Of a stretch of DNA of 64,000 nt, positions 37,864 through 47,882 are shown in pieces. Each line of letters starts with the position of its first letter. The first letter of the stretch is position 1. Below the pieces are notes generated by a model, which saw only the letters and a list, made by a program, of their open reading frames with translations, was not told the origin of the DNA and ran no database searches. The translations under genes were made by a program, and so were the position numbers. This DNA is from Stentor roeselii (taxonomy: Eukaryota > Ciliophora > Heterotrichea > Heterotrichida > Stentoridae): assembly GCA_006503475.1 (NCBI GenBank), contig RSEH01000017.1:124001-188000 (forward strand), given 5' to 3'.

Positions 37864-38357
37864 TAGGAATAAATATTGGATATATGGACACTCATTTTTC
37901 CATTCATATCGAAGTGAAGAAAAAGAAGAATATTGAAAAAAAACTTGTTTTGTTTAACTGTGATAGAAACTTTGAAGAAGCTTTAAAGCCTGTTTATTCA
38001 GTTACTCCTCCTAGAAGGTCTGCGAAAAGATTTAAACGTGAAGAGCATTCGACTCCTAGAGTACCTCCTAGGATACACCTGCAGCCCATTGTTAGTAGTC
38101 ACCAGTTGATACAGATTCATAGATCGATCAGCCCCAAAAGTCAAATTATTGAAAAAAAACCAAGATCTTTAAAATTTTTCCAACAAAATCCTCAGAACAG
38201 ATTTCTTCCAAAGTACAGGTATAAGAAATTCACATCATCTTTGTTTAAATTGATCAACTCTTCAAAGTTCAAAAGTCAGAAAAGTAATGAGGAGACCATT
38301 GCGAGTAACTCACTGAATTTAAGTGAAAATAGGAATAAAAGAGTTTTGTTTGATTAA
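37860..38357 (+). CDS. unknown basic protein overlapping the upstream stop
   Basis: 165 residues from the first ATG, which overlaps the preceding TGA as ATGA; a start at the ninth codon (MDTHFSIHIEV) avoids the overlap and is equally plausible. The protein is basic, with KKKKNIEKK, and a Pro/Arg-rich centre; no domain is known. It ends 53 bp from the end of the convergent 5-phosphatase gene. The overlap raises the question of how its transcript starts. Confidence 0.55.
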   Translation: MIGINIGYMDTHFSIHIEVKKKKNIEKKLVLFNCDRNFEEALKPVYSVTPPRRSAKRFKREEHSTPRVPPRIHLQPIVSSHQLIQIHRSISPKSQIIEKKPRSLKFFQQNPQNRFLPKYRYKKFTSSLFKLINSSKFKSQKSNEETIASNSLNLSENRNKRVLFD

Positions 38358-38410
38358 GATTGTATTGTTAAGTCTTTAAATTTATAAATTATTCAAGTCA
38401 ACGTAATAAT

Positions 38411-39340
38411 CTATAAATAAAATAAGAATTGACTAAAGACCGGGAAATGATCTGAAAGATTATTTGGAATACTTGAATACGACTTCTGCTCAACCATCAT
38501 TTCATTCGTTTTAAACAAAATCCTATCAGTCCAGGAAGGTACTCTCTTCTCATCATACCCTTCAAGTTTTATCTTATAAGTAGGCCTAAACAAGATCTCC
38601 CCTTCTTTAAACCTCTCACAAATCAAACCAGCCCTCATCTGGTCAATAAGCTGATCCTTCTTAATCAAAACACTTCTTTCCTGAAGCTGAATCAATTCAG
38701 CAACTTCAGCCGGTTTTCCTTTAATCCGATAATTAAAATCTCCAAACAACAGCACAAAATTAAATTCATCATTAAACCCACTTAAAATCCTTGAAATCCC
38801 ATCATTTCTTTCAGTGATATTTTCATCCCCAGCAGCCAAATGACACCCAACAGTTAAAATTTTATATTTTCCAAGTTCGAATTGTAAGCAAACAGCTCCT
38901 TTATTAGGAATAAAATTGAAAAATCCGGTGGCGACAGTAGAAACTTGGGTGTTTTTAACCAAATGACTGATAGAAACATGTGAAATCAGCATCAAATGAG
39001 TGCCGCCGAGACTTTCCGCTGTTAAAAGTTGATAGTCAGGTCCTAGTTCGCTCATCACTTTTGCCTCCCATTCTTGCATCTTTGAATAAAACACTGAATA
39101 GGCCAAAGGACGCAGGCATTCTTGGGTTGATATTAGAAGAAGGTGGTGCTTTACTTGTAACAATAGAATGTCTGATATGTTTGATTGGAAACTTTTGCCT
39201 TGCATGTTCCAGGTCAGGCTTAATACACGGATCTCTTCGTTTGGAACTGGAAGGTCTTCACTTTGCCAGGATAGGTTCAGTGATTGCCAACCTAAACGCT
39301 TTGTTGGGCTTCGGGTTTCGAGGGAATAGGGTGAGGACAT
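38411..39340 (-). CDS. inositol-polyphosphate 5-phosphatase, catalytic domain only
   Basis: 309 residues that are almost entirely the IPPc domain. Motifs in order: WNMQGK (44-49), QE (73-74, metal-binding Glu), NKGAV (146-150), HLAAG (167-171), GDFNYR (200-205), FRPTYK (251-256), PSWTDRI (268-274) and SDHFPV (296-301). All catalytic residues of the Mg-dependent family are present. It removes the 5-phosphate from inositol phosphates and/or phosphoinositides; without SAC, SH2 or ASH domains the membrane target cannot be told. The fold is related to DNase I/AP endonucleases, but the PSWTDRI motif is specific for 5-phosphatases. Confidence 0.93.
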   Translation of the reverse strand: MSSPYSLETRSPTKRLGWQSLNLSWQSEDLPVPNEEIRVLSLTWNMQGKSFQSNISDILLLQVKHHLLLISTQECLRPLAYSVFYSKMQEWEAKVMSELGPDYQLLTAESLGGTHLMLISHVSISHLVKNTQVSTVATGFFNFIPNKGAVCLQFELGKYKILTVGCHLAAGDENITERNDGISRILSGFNDEFNFVLLFGDFNYRIKGKPAEVAELIQLQERSVLIKKDQLIDQMRAGLICERFKEGEILFRPTYKIKLEGYDEKRVPSWTDRILFKTNEMMVEQKSYSSIPNNLSDHFPVFSQFLFYL

Positions 39341-39544
39341 TTTTTATCACTTGATAGGAAGATGAGAGAATGTTTAGATGGGTTTATTATTTGTTTTAGA
39401 TGATTTTTTATTGGGAGGTTTGGAATAGAGATATTTATTATTTGAGAGTTTCGTTGTTTATTTTACTGTTTAAATAGATAACAAGGATTTGATTATTTTC
39501 AAGATTAAAACCTTACTATTTCTTTATCATCCTAGCTAGAAATA

Positions 39545-42500
39545 TTAAAAATGAGTGCTTTCTTTAGATTGATTTTTGATTCTATCTATATACTTCGACT
39601 TTGTAATATTTTCAGGAAGTTTTCTTGAGAATTGAAACTTCAAAAAAATTACCACAGAGTTTTCATCGTCTTCTTCAAACTTCGACACAAATATAGAAGC
39701 AAATTTCAGCCCTGAGAGTAAAATAAAAAACATTCCTATAAATAACAGAATCTGTAGTTCATAATCGTTTGAAACTAAATTCGAAATCGAGCTTATAAGT
39801 ATTCCCCAAAAGCCCATAGCCAAAACAACAACTTGATAAGCAGTCATTTTTTCATAGTTATAAGGTTTCATTCTCCAAGTAACAAAAATCATTAAAAGTA
39901 TTACTGCACATATTAAAAACCCAGTTGCTGCTTTACTATAGCTCTCTGTGTTCAGTTTTAGCAAAATCAAAGAAAATTGAAAGACACTTATAATTGACAA
40001 ATAAGAAACTTTTGTTTTTATCTTTAAGCTGGTCTGAGTAATCTCCCAATAAGGTCTGAAAAATGTAGATATTGAAACAAAAAAGGCAATAGTAGTACTT
40101 GATAAAATCATAAAAGTTTTATGTTTTCCTTGATAACAATACTGAGAACAATCTCTGAAGAAAAAAGAATCACTAAAATCATCACTTGTACTTTCTTCAC
40201 ATTTAAAAATACTCATCAACATTAAAGAAATAGGCATAAACAAAAAGTGGCCTATGATTGGTAAAACAAGCTCTAGCAAAAATTCAAGAAATTTCATGAA
40301 AAATCTATTCTTTTCTTTAAGTATCACAGAAATGCAGGCACCTATCACATATGTTAAAGAAAATCCAATAATAAACAAATAAAAATTCCAATAGTTACTG
40401 AACTCCAAATCAAACATCGTGATAAAATCAAGTCCAGCCTTATAATTCAATCCTTTCAGTGATTTTTCAATAAGCCCTCCCTCAGGTTCTAAAGCTAAAA
40501 TTTGAAAGAATTCACAAGCAAAGAAAAAACGAAAAAGAAAATCTTGATAACTTTCAATATTTTTTTCTGAAAGTTCACAAAGAGAGCGATTATAAATTTT
40601 TTTACTGAAAAATGCAGCAACACCCACAGTGATTAAGTAAAAACTTGAAACAATATGAAGAAGAATCAATCCACCCTTTGACTTCTGTTTGTTTTTACTA
40701 TGAACACACTGATTATCCTCTCTATAGTTCGTTGGAGTAGTTTTTTCCCCTGTTGCCCATTTCGGTTCATTAATTTCTTTAGCTGCAATGACAGCGAAAA
40801 TATTAAAAGCTGTGATTTGATTGACTTTTATCTTGCTTGAAGAGGAATTGATAGAGACTTGCAAGATACTCAGCCAAGGATTGCTTCTTGAGTTTTCATT
40901 AGGAATGAAAAAAACATCTCCAGAGCATCCAACAAATCTTTGATTTCTCATGGCTTCAATAAGTAAAATAGAATCATCATAATTTTCTCCTTTATTCATC
41001 AGGTACTTAACAGCATTATGAACAGTATTAAAACAGTCATATGTAAGGCACATATTTTCTATTGAATCATATTTTTTCAACATTTCTTTCTCAATTTTCT
41101 TTCCCAATTTTCCTTCATATTCAATTGTAGACGTTAGTAAAGCTCCATCAAAAATTTCTAATCTTTTTTTCATATAGTTCTCTTCAACTTGTTGATTAAC
41201 ATTCAGGTACTCCTGTAAACTGGTGATGATAATCAGGTCACCTCTTCTGAGCCCGACATCATAAAGTCCTTCAAGGATCATAGTAGGGTTGTTTATAGCA
41301 AGCATTAAAATACGGCATTTTGAATTTTTAATACTTTCGAATAAGTTTTTATAGATTTCGAATTCATGTCTTGAGTAGTTTTCAGGAATAAATCGGAATT
41401 TTTCAGGATTTATTATTTTTAAACCCATTCTTGTTATAACTTCATTTATTTGATCATGTATTATTCTTCCGATATTGTCGTCAGATGCTATGTACATAAT
41501 ATCTTTCCAGTTATAAAACCTGAAAAGAAAGACAGAGTTTTGGATGTATTCATCGAATTTTCCTGAAAATTTTAAGAATTCTGGGTATTCTGTCTTGTTG
41601 TTGATTAGATCTGAAATCGCGTATGGGGAAATCTGAGGAATAAAAAGATGCATTAGTTTGAGACTCACTATGTTTGAATATGCTGACTGAACTAAAAAAT
41701 TAGTTATATAAGCAATTCCAAGGTTGCTCAAATAGTTTGAAAAACATGCTATTGACCAAGTTATATTAAAAGAAATATTTCCACAATCAGTCGGAATCAA
41801 ATGATACTCGAAATTCTCTAAATTTTTATTTAATTCTTGCATAGCAAAAATTGCTCCATAATAGAAATTAGAAAACAAAGGATTCCCTATGACTCCTGCA
41901 GGCTCAGAAGTACCATTGGCAATCATAATCGGAATAATTTTCTTAGAAATAATTGGCTGCAGAAAAGGGTTATTTCCAGGAAAAACCATTTCAACATCAA
42001 TTTCAATAATTTCTTTAACTTTCCCAACACAAACTTTCTTATTATTTTGCTGATTAACAACAAAGTACTTATCAAAACAAACAGACCCTTGACAAGCATT
42101 TTTTAAGTTTTGAATTGAAAAAAATCCTATATTTTTCAAGATATTTTCAATCGCATTAAAGTAAAACTTTTCAATTGAATCTGGAAATTCATCCGCTTGA
42201 TTTGAAAGAATCACTGAACCTTCAAGGTCAACAGAGTAAATACTTTTCGGTCCAAAAAGGAAAAAGCTTCCAAATTGGTTGATTTTACTGATTTTCAAGT
42301 ATTTTATGAATTTTTCTAAAGAAGGACCTTCATCTAAAACAAGTAAATTTTTTTCTCCTGTTGTTTTTACGAATTTTTTTATTAAAGAATTTAAATTTTC
42401 TTCTGATGTATCCTGCCCATAAATAAAATTCTTGATTTTGTACCCGGGTAAGTTTTTTTTTATTATTTCAAAGATTTCTATGTTTTGCTCTGAATTCGAT

Positions 42501-42889
42501 AAAAAAACACTGAAAGAATCAAAAAAAAAGTATTTTATAAGAATTGTTAAAGAATCAGCTTCGTCTTTTTTTGGAGGGAAAACGTAAAACCGCCATTCAG
42601 ATTCATCGGATGAAGAGGCTTTAGTTATTGTTAGATATGGAATCTCATATATACTTGACAATGAGTCCAAAACTGCAAAAGATGCTAGATTCAGAGAAAG
42701 ATCAAGGATTAGGGAAGGTTGAAATTGTGAGGAATTTCGCAGAAAGTGGGAAATTTCTGAAATATCTACAGAGATGGATTCATGAAAGAGAGATTTTAGC
42801 AAAGGTGGAGTTTTGGGACTGGAAACCAGTAAAAGTGAATCCCATGTTGTTGATAGTGCCACGTGTGCTATCAGGATTAAAAATTTCAT
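39545..42889 (-). CDS. tandem Venus-flytrap multi-pass membrane receptor, intact copy 2
   Basis: 1114 residues, same plan as the gene at 3369: signal peptide (MKFLILIAHVALS), first flytrap module to about 300, second module from IPIMIANGTSEP through IPTDCGN to about 735, then 8-9 hydrophobic segments with DCSQYCYQGKH in a loop, and a conserved tail with VVIFLKFQFSRKL. No in-frame stop or intron was needed. It is the 3'-most of three same-strand copies. Its C-terminal coding region is nearly identical to the broken copy next to it (120 identical bases in one run), while the first flytrap module is clearly more diverged, suggesting gene conversion. Confidence 0.8.
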   Translation of the reverse strand: MKFLILIAHVALSTTWDSLLLVSSPKTPPLLKSLFHESISVDISEISHFLRNSSQFQPSLILDLSLNLASFAVLDSLSSIYEIPYLTITKASSSDESEWRFYVFPPKKDEADSLTILIKYFFFDSFSVFLSNSEQNIEIFEIIKKNLPGYKIKNFIYGQDTSEENLNSLIKKFVKTTGEKNLLVLDEGPSLEKFIKYLKISKINQFGSFFLFGPKSIYSVDLEGSVILSNQADEFPDSIEKFYFNAIENILKNIGFFSIQNLKNACQGSVCFDKYFVVNQQNNKKVCVGKVKEIIEIDVEMVFPGNNPFLQPIISKKIIPIMIANGTSEPAGVIGNPLFSNFYYGAIFAMQELNKNLENFEYHLIPTDCGNISFNITWSIACFSNYLSNLGIAYITNFLVQSAYSNIVSLKLMHLFIPQISPYAISDLINNKTEYPEFLKFSGKFDEYIQNSVFLFRFYNWKDIMYIASDDNIGRIIHDQINEVITRMGLKIINPEKFRFIPENYSRHEFEIYKNLFESIKNSKCRILMLAINNPTMILEGLYDVGLRRGDLIIITSLQEYLNVNQQVEENYMKKRLEIFDGALLTSTIEYEGKLGKKIEKEMLKKYDSIENMCLTYDCFNTVHNAVKYLMNKGENYDDSILLIEAMRNQRFVGCSGDVFFIPNENSRSNPWLSILQVSINSSSSKIKVNQITAFNIFAVIAAKEINEPKWATGEKTTPTNYREDNQCVHSKNKQKSKGGLILLHIVSSFYLITVGVAAFFSKKIYNRSLCELSEKNIESYQDFLFRFFFACEFFQILALEPEGGLIEKSLKGLNYKAGLDFITMFDLEFSNYWNFYLFIIGFSLTYVIGACISVILKEKNRFFMKFLEFLLELVLPIIGHFLFMPISLMLMSIFKCEESTSDDFSDSFFFRDCSQYCYQGKHKTFMILSSTTIAFFVSISTFFRPYWEITQTSLKIKTKVSYLSIISVFQFSLILLKLNTESYSKAATGFLICAVILLMIFVTWRMKPYNYEKMTAYQVVVLAMGFWGILISSISNLVSNDYELQILLFIGMFFILLSGLKFASIFVSKFEEDDENSVVIFLKFQFSRKLPENITKSKYIDRIKNQSKESTHF

Positions 42890-43780
42890 TATTAGGAAAT
42901 ATAGAAACTATTCTATTTTTGAAAATTGGGTTATTGTATTATTGCTACCTTTGATTATTAATCTTTTTCGATGATTAAAGGGTAATAGAAACGCTAGAAT
43001 CAAATATGATTTTTAAATTTTTAAGTAGGTACTTCAACTTTGAGATATTAAGAGTTTGATTTTACAGGAGAGGTTAAAGCAAGTAGATCTTTAAGTTTAC
43101 TTAATGATTTTTTATGGAAATTATTACAATTAAACATTTTTCATTTAAATTTGTAAATTTTTATAATATATTTTATATATTCAAACTAGAAAGATTCTTC
43201 ATATATATATTTTAATATCTGGATTATACAGAGTTTAAGGTGAAGATAGTGCTATAGATAATAAATTTAAGTATATGTTTATAAGATTATATCATCCTTG
43301 TATATTACTACAGTGTTAATAGAATAAAAGTTATAAAAAAATCTAGAAAACTCTTTAAACTAACTTCATCACCCATACTACTTAAAAAAACATATCAAAC
43401 TACTATTATCCTAAGAAAATTTGAATTTGAATTAATAATCGTAGACTATTTAAATCTGATCATTCTAATCCTATTCACTTGTCTAATTCACGTTAATGCA
43501 TATGTGCAATGGCATTACCTGTTATCAGAATAAAATACAGTTGATAACTATAATTGATTGAAAATTATTCACAAGTTTCAAGTTTTAATCAATAAAAGAT
43601 TGAAAATTTATCAGTCATTCTACAAAATCAATTATTCGATTCTTCTGTATCTGTTTATCAAGTGAAATAGAGTAATATTATCATATGTGAAAGCTATATT
43701 AAGTCAATTTTCCTATATTATAATTGAATGTACAATAAAATGAATAAAGAACTAAATAAATACTTAAGCCATAATTAACC
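42890..43780. other. AT-rich spacer between receptor copies
   Basis: No coding frame, RNA or transposon recognised. The part near 42890 should hold the promoter of the receptor gene at 39545, which lies on the minus strand. Confidence 0.55.
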
Positions 43781-46700
43781 TTAGCTAGAAATATTAAAGC
43801 GATTATTATCATCAGTTTCTATTTGGAAACTGATAAGCGTTCTCGATCTAGAAATAATCTCAGGAAGTTTGTTTGAGAATTGAAATTTCAAAAAATTAAC
43901 AACAGAGTTTTCATCGTCTTCTTCAAACTTCGACATAAATGTAGAAGCAAATTTCAGCCCTGAGAGTAAAATTAAAATCATTCCTATAAACAACAGAATC
44001 TTTAATTCATAATCGTTTGAAACTAAATTTGAAATCGAGCTTATAAGTATTCCCCAAAAGCCCATAGCCAAAACAACAACTTGATAAGCAGTCATTTTTT
44101 CATAGTTATAAGGTTTCATTCTCCAAGTAACAAAAATCATTAAAAGTATTGCTACACATATTAAAAACCCACTTGCTGCTTTACTGTAGCTCTCTGAGTT
44201 TAATTTTAGCACAATCAAAGAAAATTGAAAGACACTCATAATTGACAGATAAGAAACTTTTGTTTTTATCTGTAAACTGGTCTGAGTGATTTCCCAATAA
44301 GGTCTGAAAAATGTTGATATTGGAAGAAAGAAGGTAAGAGTAATACTTGATAAAATAACAAAAGTTTTATGTTTTCCTTGATAACAATACTGAGAACAAT
44401 CTCTGAAGAAAAAAGAATGAGTCAAAGCATCACTTGTACTTTCTTCACATTTAAAAATACTCATCAACATTAAAGAAATAGGCATAAATAAAAAGTGGCC
44501 GATTACTGGGAGAATAAATTCTGGAAAAATCTCAAGAAATTTCAATCTGTGACTAATCCAATTTTTAAATAACAAAAAAGCACATACCAAAACTAAATAC
44601 CCAAGAGAAAACCCAATAAGTATATGATGAAACTTCCAATAGTTACTAAACTTCAAATCAACCATTGTGATTAAATCAAGTCCTGCCAAATAATTCAATC
44701 GATTAAGTGACTTTTCAATGAGCCCTCCTTCATGTTCTAAAGCTAAAATCTGAAAAAACTCACAAAGAAAGAAAAAACGAAAGAAAAAATCTTGATAGCT
44801 CTCAATCGCTTTATCAGGCAACTCACTGAGTGGATGTTCATAAAATCTTCTACTTAAATACGCAACTACAACGAGTATAACTAAGTAAAAACTCGAAATA
44901 ATATGAATGGATAGTAATCCTGCCTTCGACATTTGTTTATATTTGCTATAAACACACTTACCTGACTCTCTGTAATTCGTTGGAATTGATTTTTCATCAG
45001 TTGGCCATTTCGGTTCATTTATTTTTCTCGCTGCTTTAACAGCTAACAAGTTAAAAGTAGTAATTTGAGTAGCCTTCATTTTATTAGTAGAATAGTCAAT
45101 AGTTACTTGTAGAGTACTACACCAAGAATTGCTTCTTGAATTTTCATTAGGAATGAAAAATACATCACCTGAACATCCAATAAATCTCTGATTTCTCATA
45201 GCCTCCATCAATAAATAAGCATCATCATAATTCTCACCTTTACTCATAAGATATTGTATAGCATAATGAACAACAAGGAAATTATCATAAGTAACACACA
45301 AATTTTCAATAGAATCAAATTTTTTAAGCATTTCTTTTTCAACTTCTTTCCCAAGTTCTCCATCATATTCAATAAGAGTATTCAGCAAAGCTCCATCAAA
45401 AATTTCTAATCTTTTTTTTAAGTATATCTCTTCACCATCTAAAGTTACTAAAAAATAATTCTCAACACTTGTCATAATAATTATATCCCCTCGTCTTAGT
45501 CCAACATCATAAAGGCCTTCAAGGATTGCAGAAGGATTACTTACTTGAAGACTTAACATCCGACATTTAGAGTTTTTTATAAACTCGAAAAAATCTTTAA
45601 ATTTTTCAAATCATTTCTTGTATAATTTTCAGGAATATATCTGAATTCTTCAGGAGTTATAAATCTTAAACCCATGTCTATTACAATTTTATTGATATAT
45701 TTAAATACTGACCTTCCTATATCATTGTCATTTGAAAGAATTAACATATCCATCCAGTTATAAAACCTTAATAAATATGCAGAGTTTTTTAAAAATTCAC
45801 CGAAATTTCCTGTGAATTTTAAAAATTCTGGATATTGAGTTTTATTGTTTAGATATTCAGAAATCGCATAAGGAGAAATTTGAGGAATAAACTGTTGAAG
45901 CATTCTGAGACTTATTAAATTTGCAAATGCAGAAGGGATCAAATAACTAGTTATATAAGCGATTCCTAGTTTATTTAAGAAATTCGAAAAACAAGCCACT
46001 GCCCAGGTGATGTTAAATGAAACATTTCCACAATCAGTTGGAATCATCTGATACTCAAATTTTTCCATTTTTTTATTAACTTGATCCATTGCGAAAGCAG
46101 CTCCATAATAAAACTTTGAAAATAACGGATTTTGAATGATTCCATCAGGTTCAGATGTGCCATTTATTATCATAACAGGTATCTTTGTCTTATTCATTAT
46201 TGGATCCAAAGAAGTGTTGTTGCCAGAGAAAATTATTTGGTTAAAAATTTCGATTTTTTCTTTTACTTCACCGACTTTGACCTTTTTATTATTCTGTTGA
46301 TTTACTAAAAAGAACTTTTTAGAACAAACAAAATTTTTACATGATTTTTTCAGGTTTTCAATAGAAAAAAATTTGATGTTGTCAAGTATCTTTTTTATTT
46401 CTTCGAAGTAAAACTTTTCAATGGATTCAAATTTTTCCTCATCTTCATGCATTAAAATCAGTGAACCTTCCAAGTCAACAGAGTAAAAACTATTTGCTCC
46501 AAATAAGAAAAAATTTCCAAACTGGTTAATTTTGCTAAGCTTTAAGCAATTTACGAATCTTTCTAAAGAAGAGCCATTATCTAAAATAAGTAAATATCTT
46601 TCACCAGTTGTTTTTATGAGTCTTTTGATTAATAACTTCAAATTTTTTTCAGCAGGGTTCGCATCATATATGAAACTTTTTATATTTATTCCTGGTAAGT

Positions 46701-47139
46701 TTTCTTTAAAAGCTTCAAGAAATTCTAAGTTTTGTACTGAGTTCGACAGAAAAACGCTGAAGGAATCCCAAGACAAGTATTTTATCAGCTTTGATAAAGA
46801 AAACGCTTCATCTTTTATTGGAGGGAAAACATGAAATCGCTACTTGGAATACTCATCTGAAGTGAGTTCTTTAGTTATGGTCAGGTAAGGAATTTCATAG
46901 GTCATTGAAATCGGGTCTAAAACTGCAAAAGAAGTGGGGTCTAGAGAAATATCAAGAATTAGCGAAGGCTGAAGATCGCTAGAATTTCGCAGATACTGTG
47001 AAATGGTGGATATGTTCACTGATAAACATTCACTGAAGAGAGAGTTAAGCAAATCCGGAGTTTTCGGACCCGAAACCAATAAAACAGAATCCCATAAAGT
47101 AGAAAGCGCCACGTGGGCTATCAGGAGTAAATATTTCAT
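43781..47139 (-). pseudogene. tandem-flytrap receptor, recently broken copy
   Basis: The three open pieces 46840-47139, 45577-46776 and 43781-45559 together cover the whole receptor plan and align end to end with the intact copies. The first break replaces the conserved Trp codon TGG with TAG after about residue 99. The second is a one-base loss in a run of A near 45605, which shifts the frame in the second flytrap module just before the ILEGLYDVGLRRGD segment. Everything else looks sound, so the loss is recent, or one of the two is a sequencing or allelic difference. A truncated or reinitiated product (membrane part alone from an internal Met) cannot be excluded. Confidence 0.8.
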
Positions 47140-47882
47140 TTATTTTTCTAAAGTTTCAAGTAAAATTCATATTGGGTTCAATTTCTTAATCTTTACTTTT
47201 ATATCTTAGAAGTTTGATTGAAAAATTAGTGGATGATAGAATCTAACTCATCTGGATTCCCCAATTGTTAAATTTTTCGATTATCGCTCGTTTATTTTTT
47301 TGAGTTCTGATTTATTTTTTGGCTTTCAAGAATGAAGAAAAATCTAAATTTATAAGTGATTATTATCTAGAATCACTTCTGAGGTACTCAATTAAGTAAT
47401 TGTTAAATCCAAATCTTGAAAACCTGAGATAAGATAAAATTTGTAGATTCTTAAGCCAGATGAAAATTCAATATTGGCACTTCTATTAAGAACTTTAAGT
47501 CTTTAAGTTAAGTCCTAGGCTAATATTTAAAATTTTACTTTAACTCACCAAGATGCTTGAGAAACTCAACCAAAATAAATAGAAATGAAAGCACTGAATA
47601 CTAAAATATTTACAAATCTTTAGATGTGAAAGAACCAAAAACTTAAATTTCATGAATTCTTTTAAAAATTTAGTGTTTCATAGTAATTTGAAATTTTTAC
47701 GAAAACTTTCTTGATATAATCTTGACTTTTTAGAGCATATTTGTTTTAGGTTGAAGCATAAACTATATTATACATCACAGCTTTGAAACGAATTAATATT
47801 CCACTGATCACATGCAAAGTTTAATTCATTTAAACCTTACTTTAAATCAATATTAAACATAAAACTATTATTAAGAATAGAT
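47140..47882. other. AT-rich spacer between receptor copies
   Basis: No gene or repeat supported. Contains the upstream region of the broken receptor copy and the downstream region of the copy at 47883. Confidence 0.55.

Noticed and set aside
43781-47139. Reading the internal TAG of the broken receptor as recoded Trp
   Set aside because: TAG ends other genes here, Trp is TGG elsewhere, and the separate base loss near 45605 shows the copy is decaying anyway.
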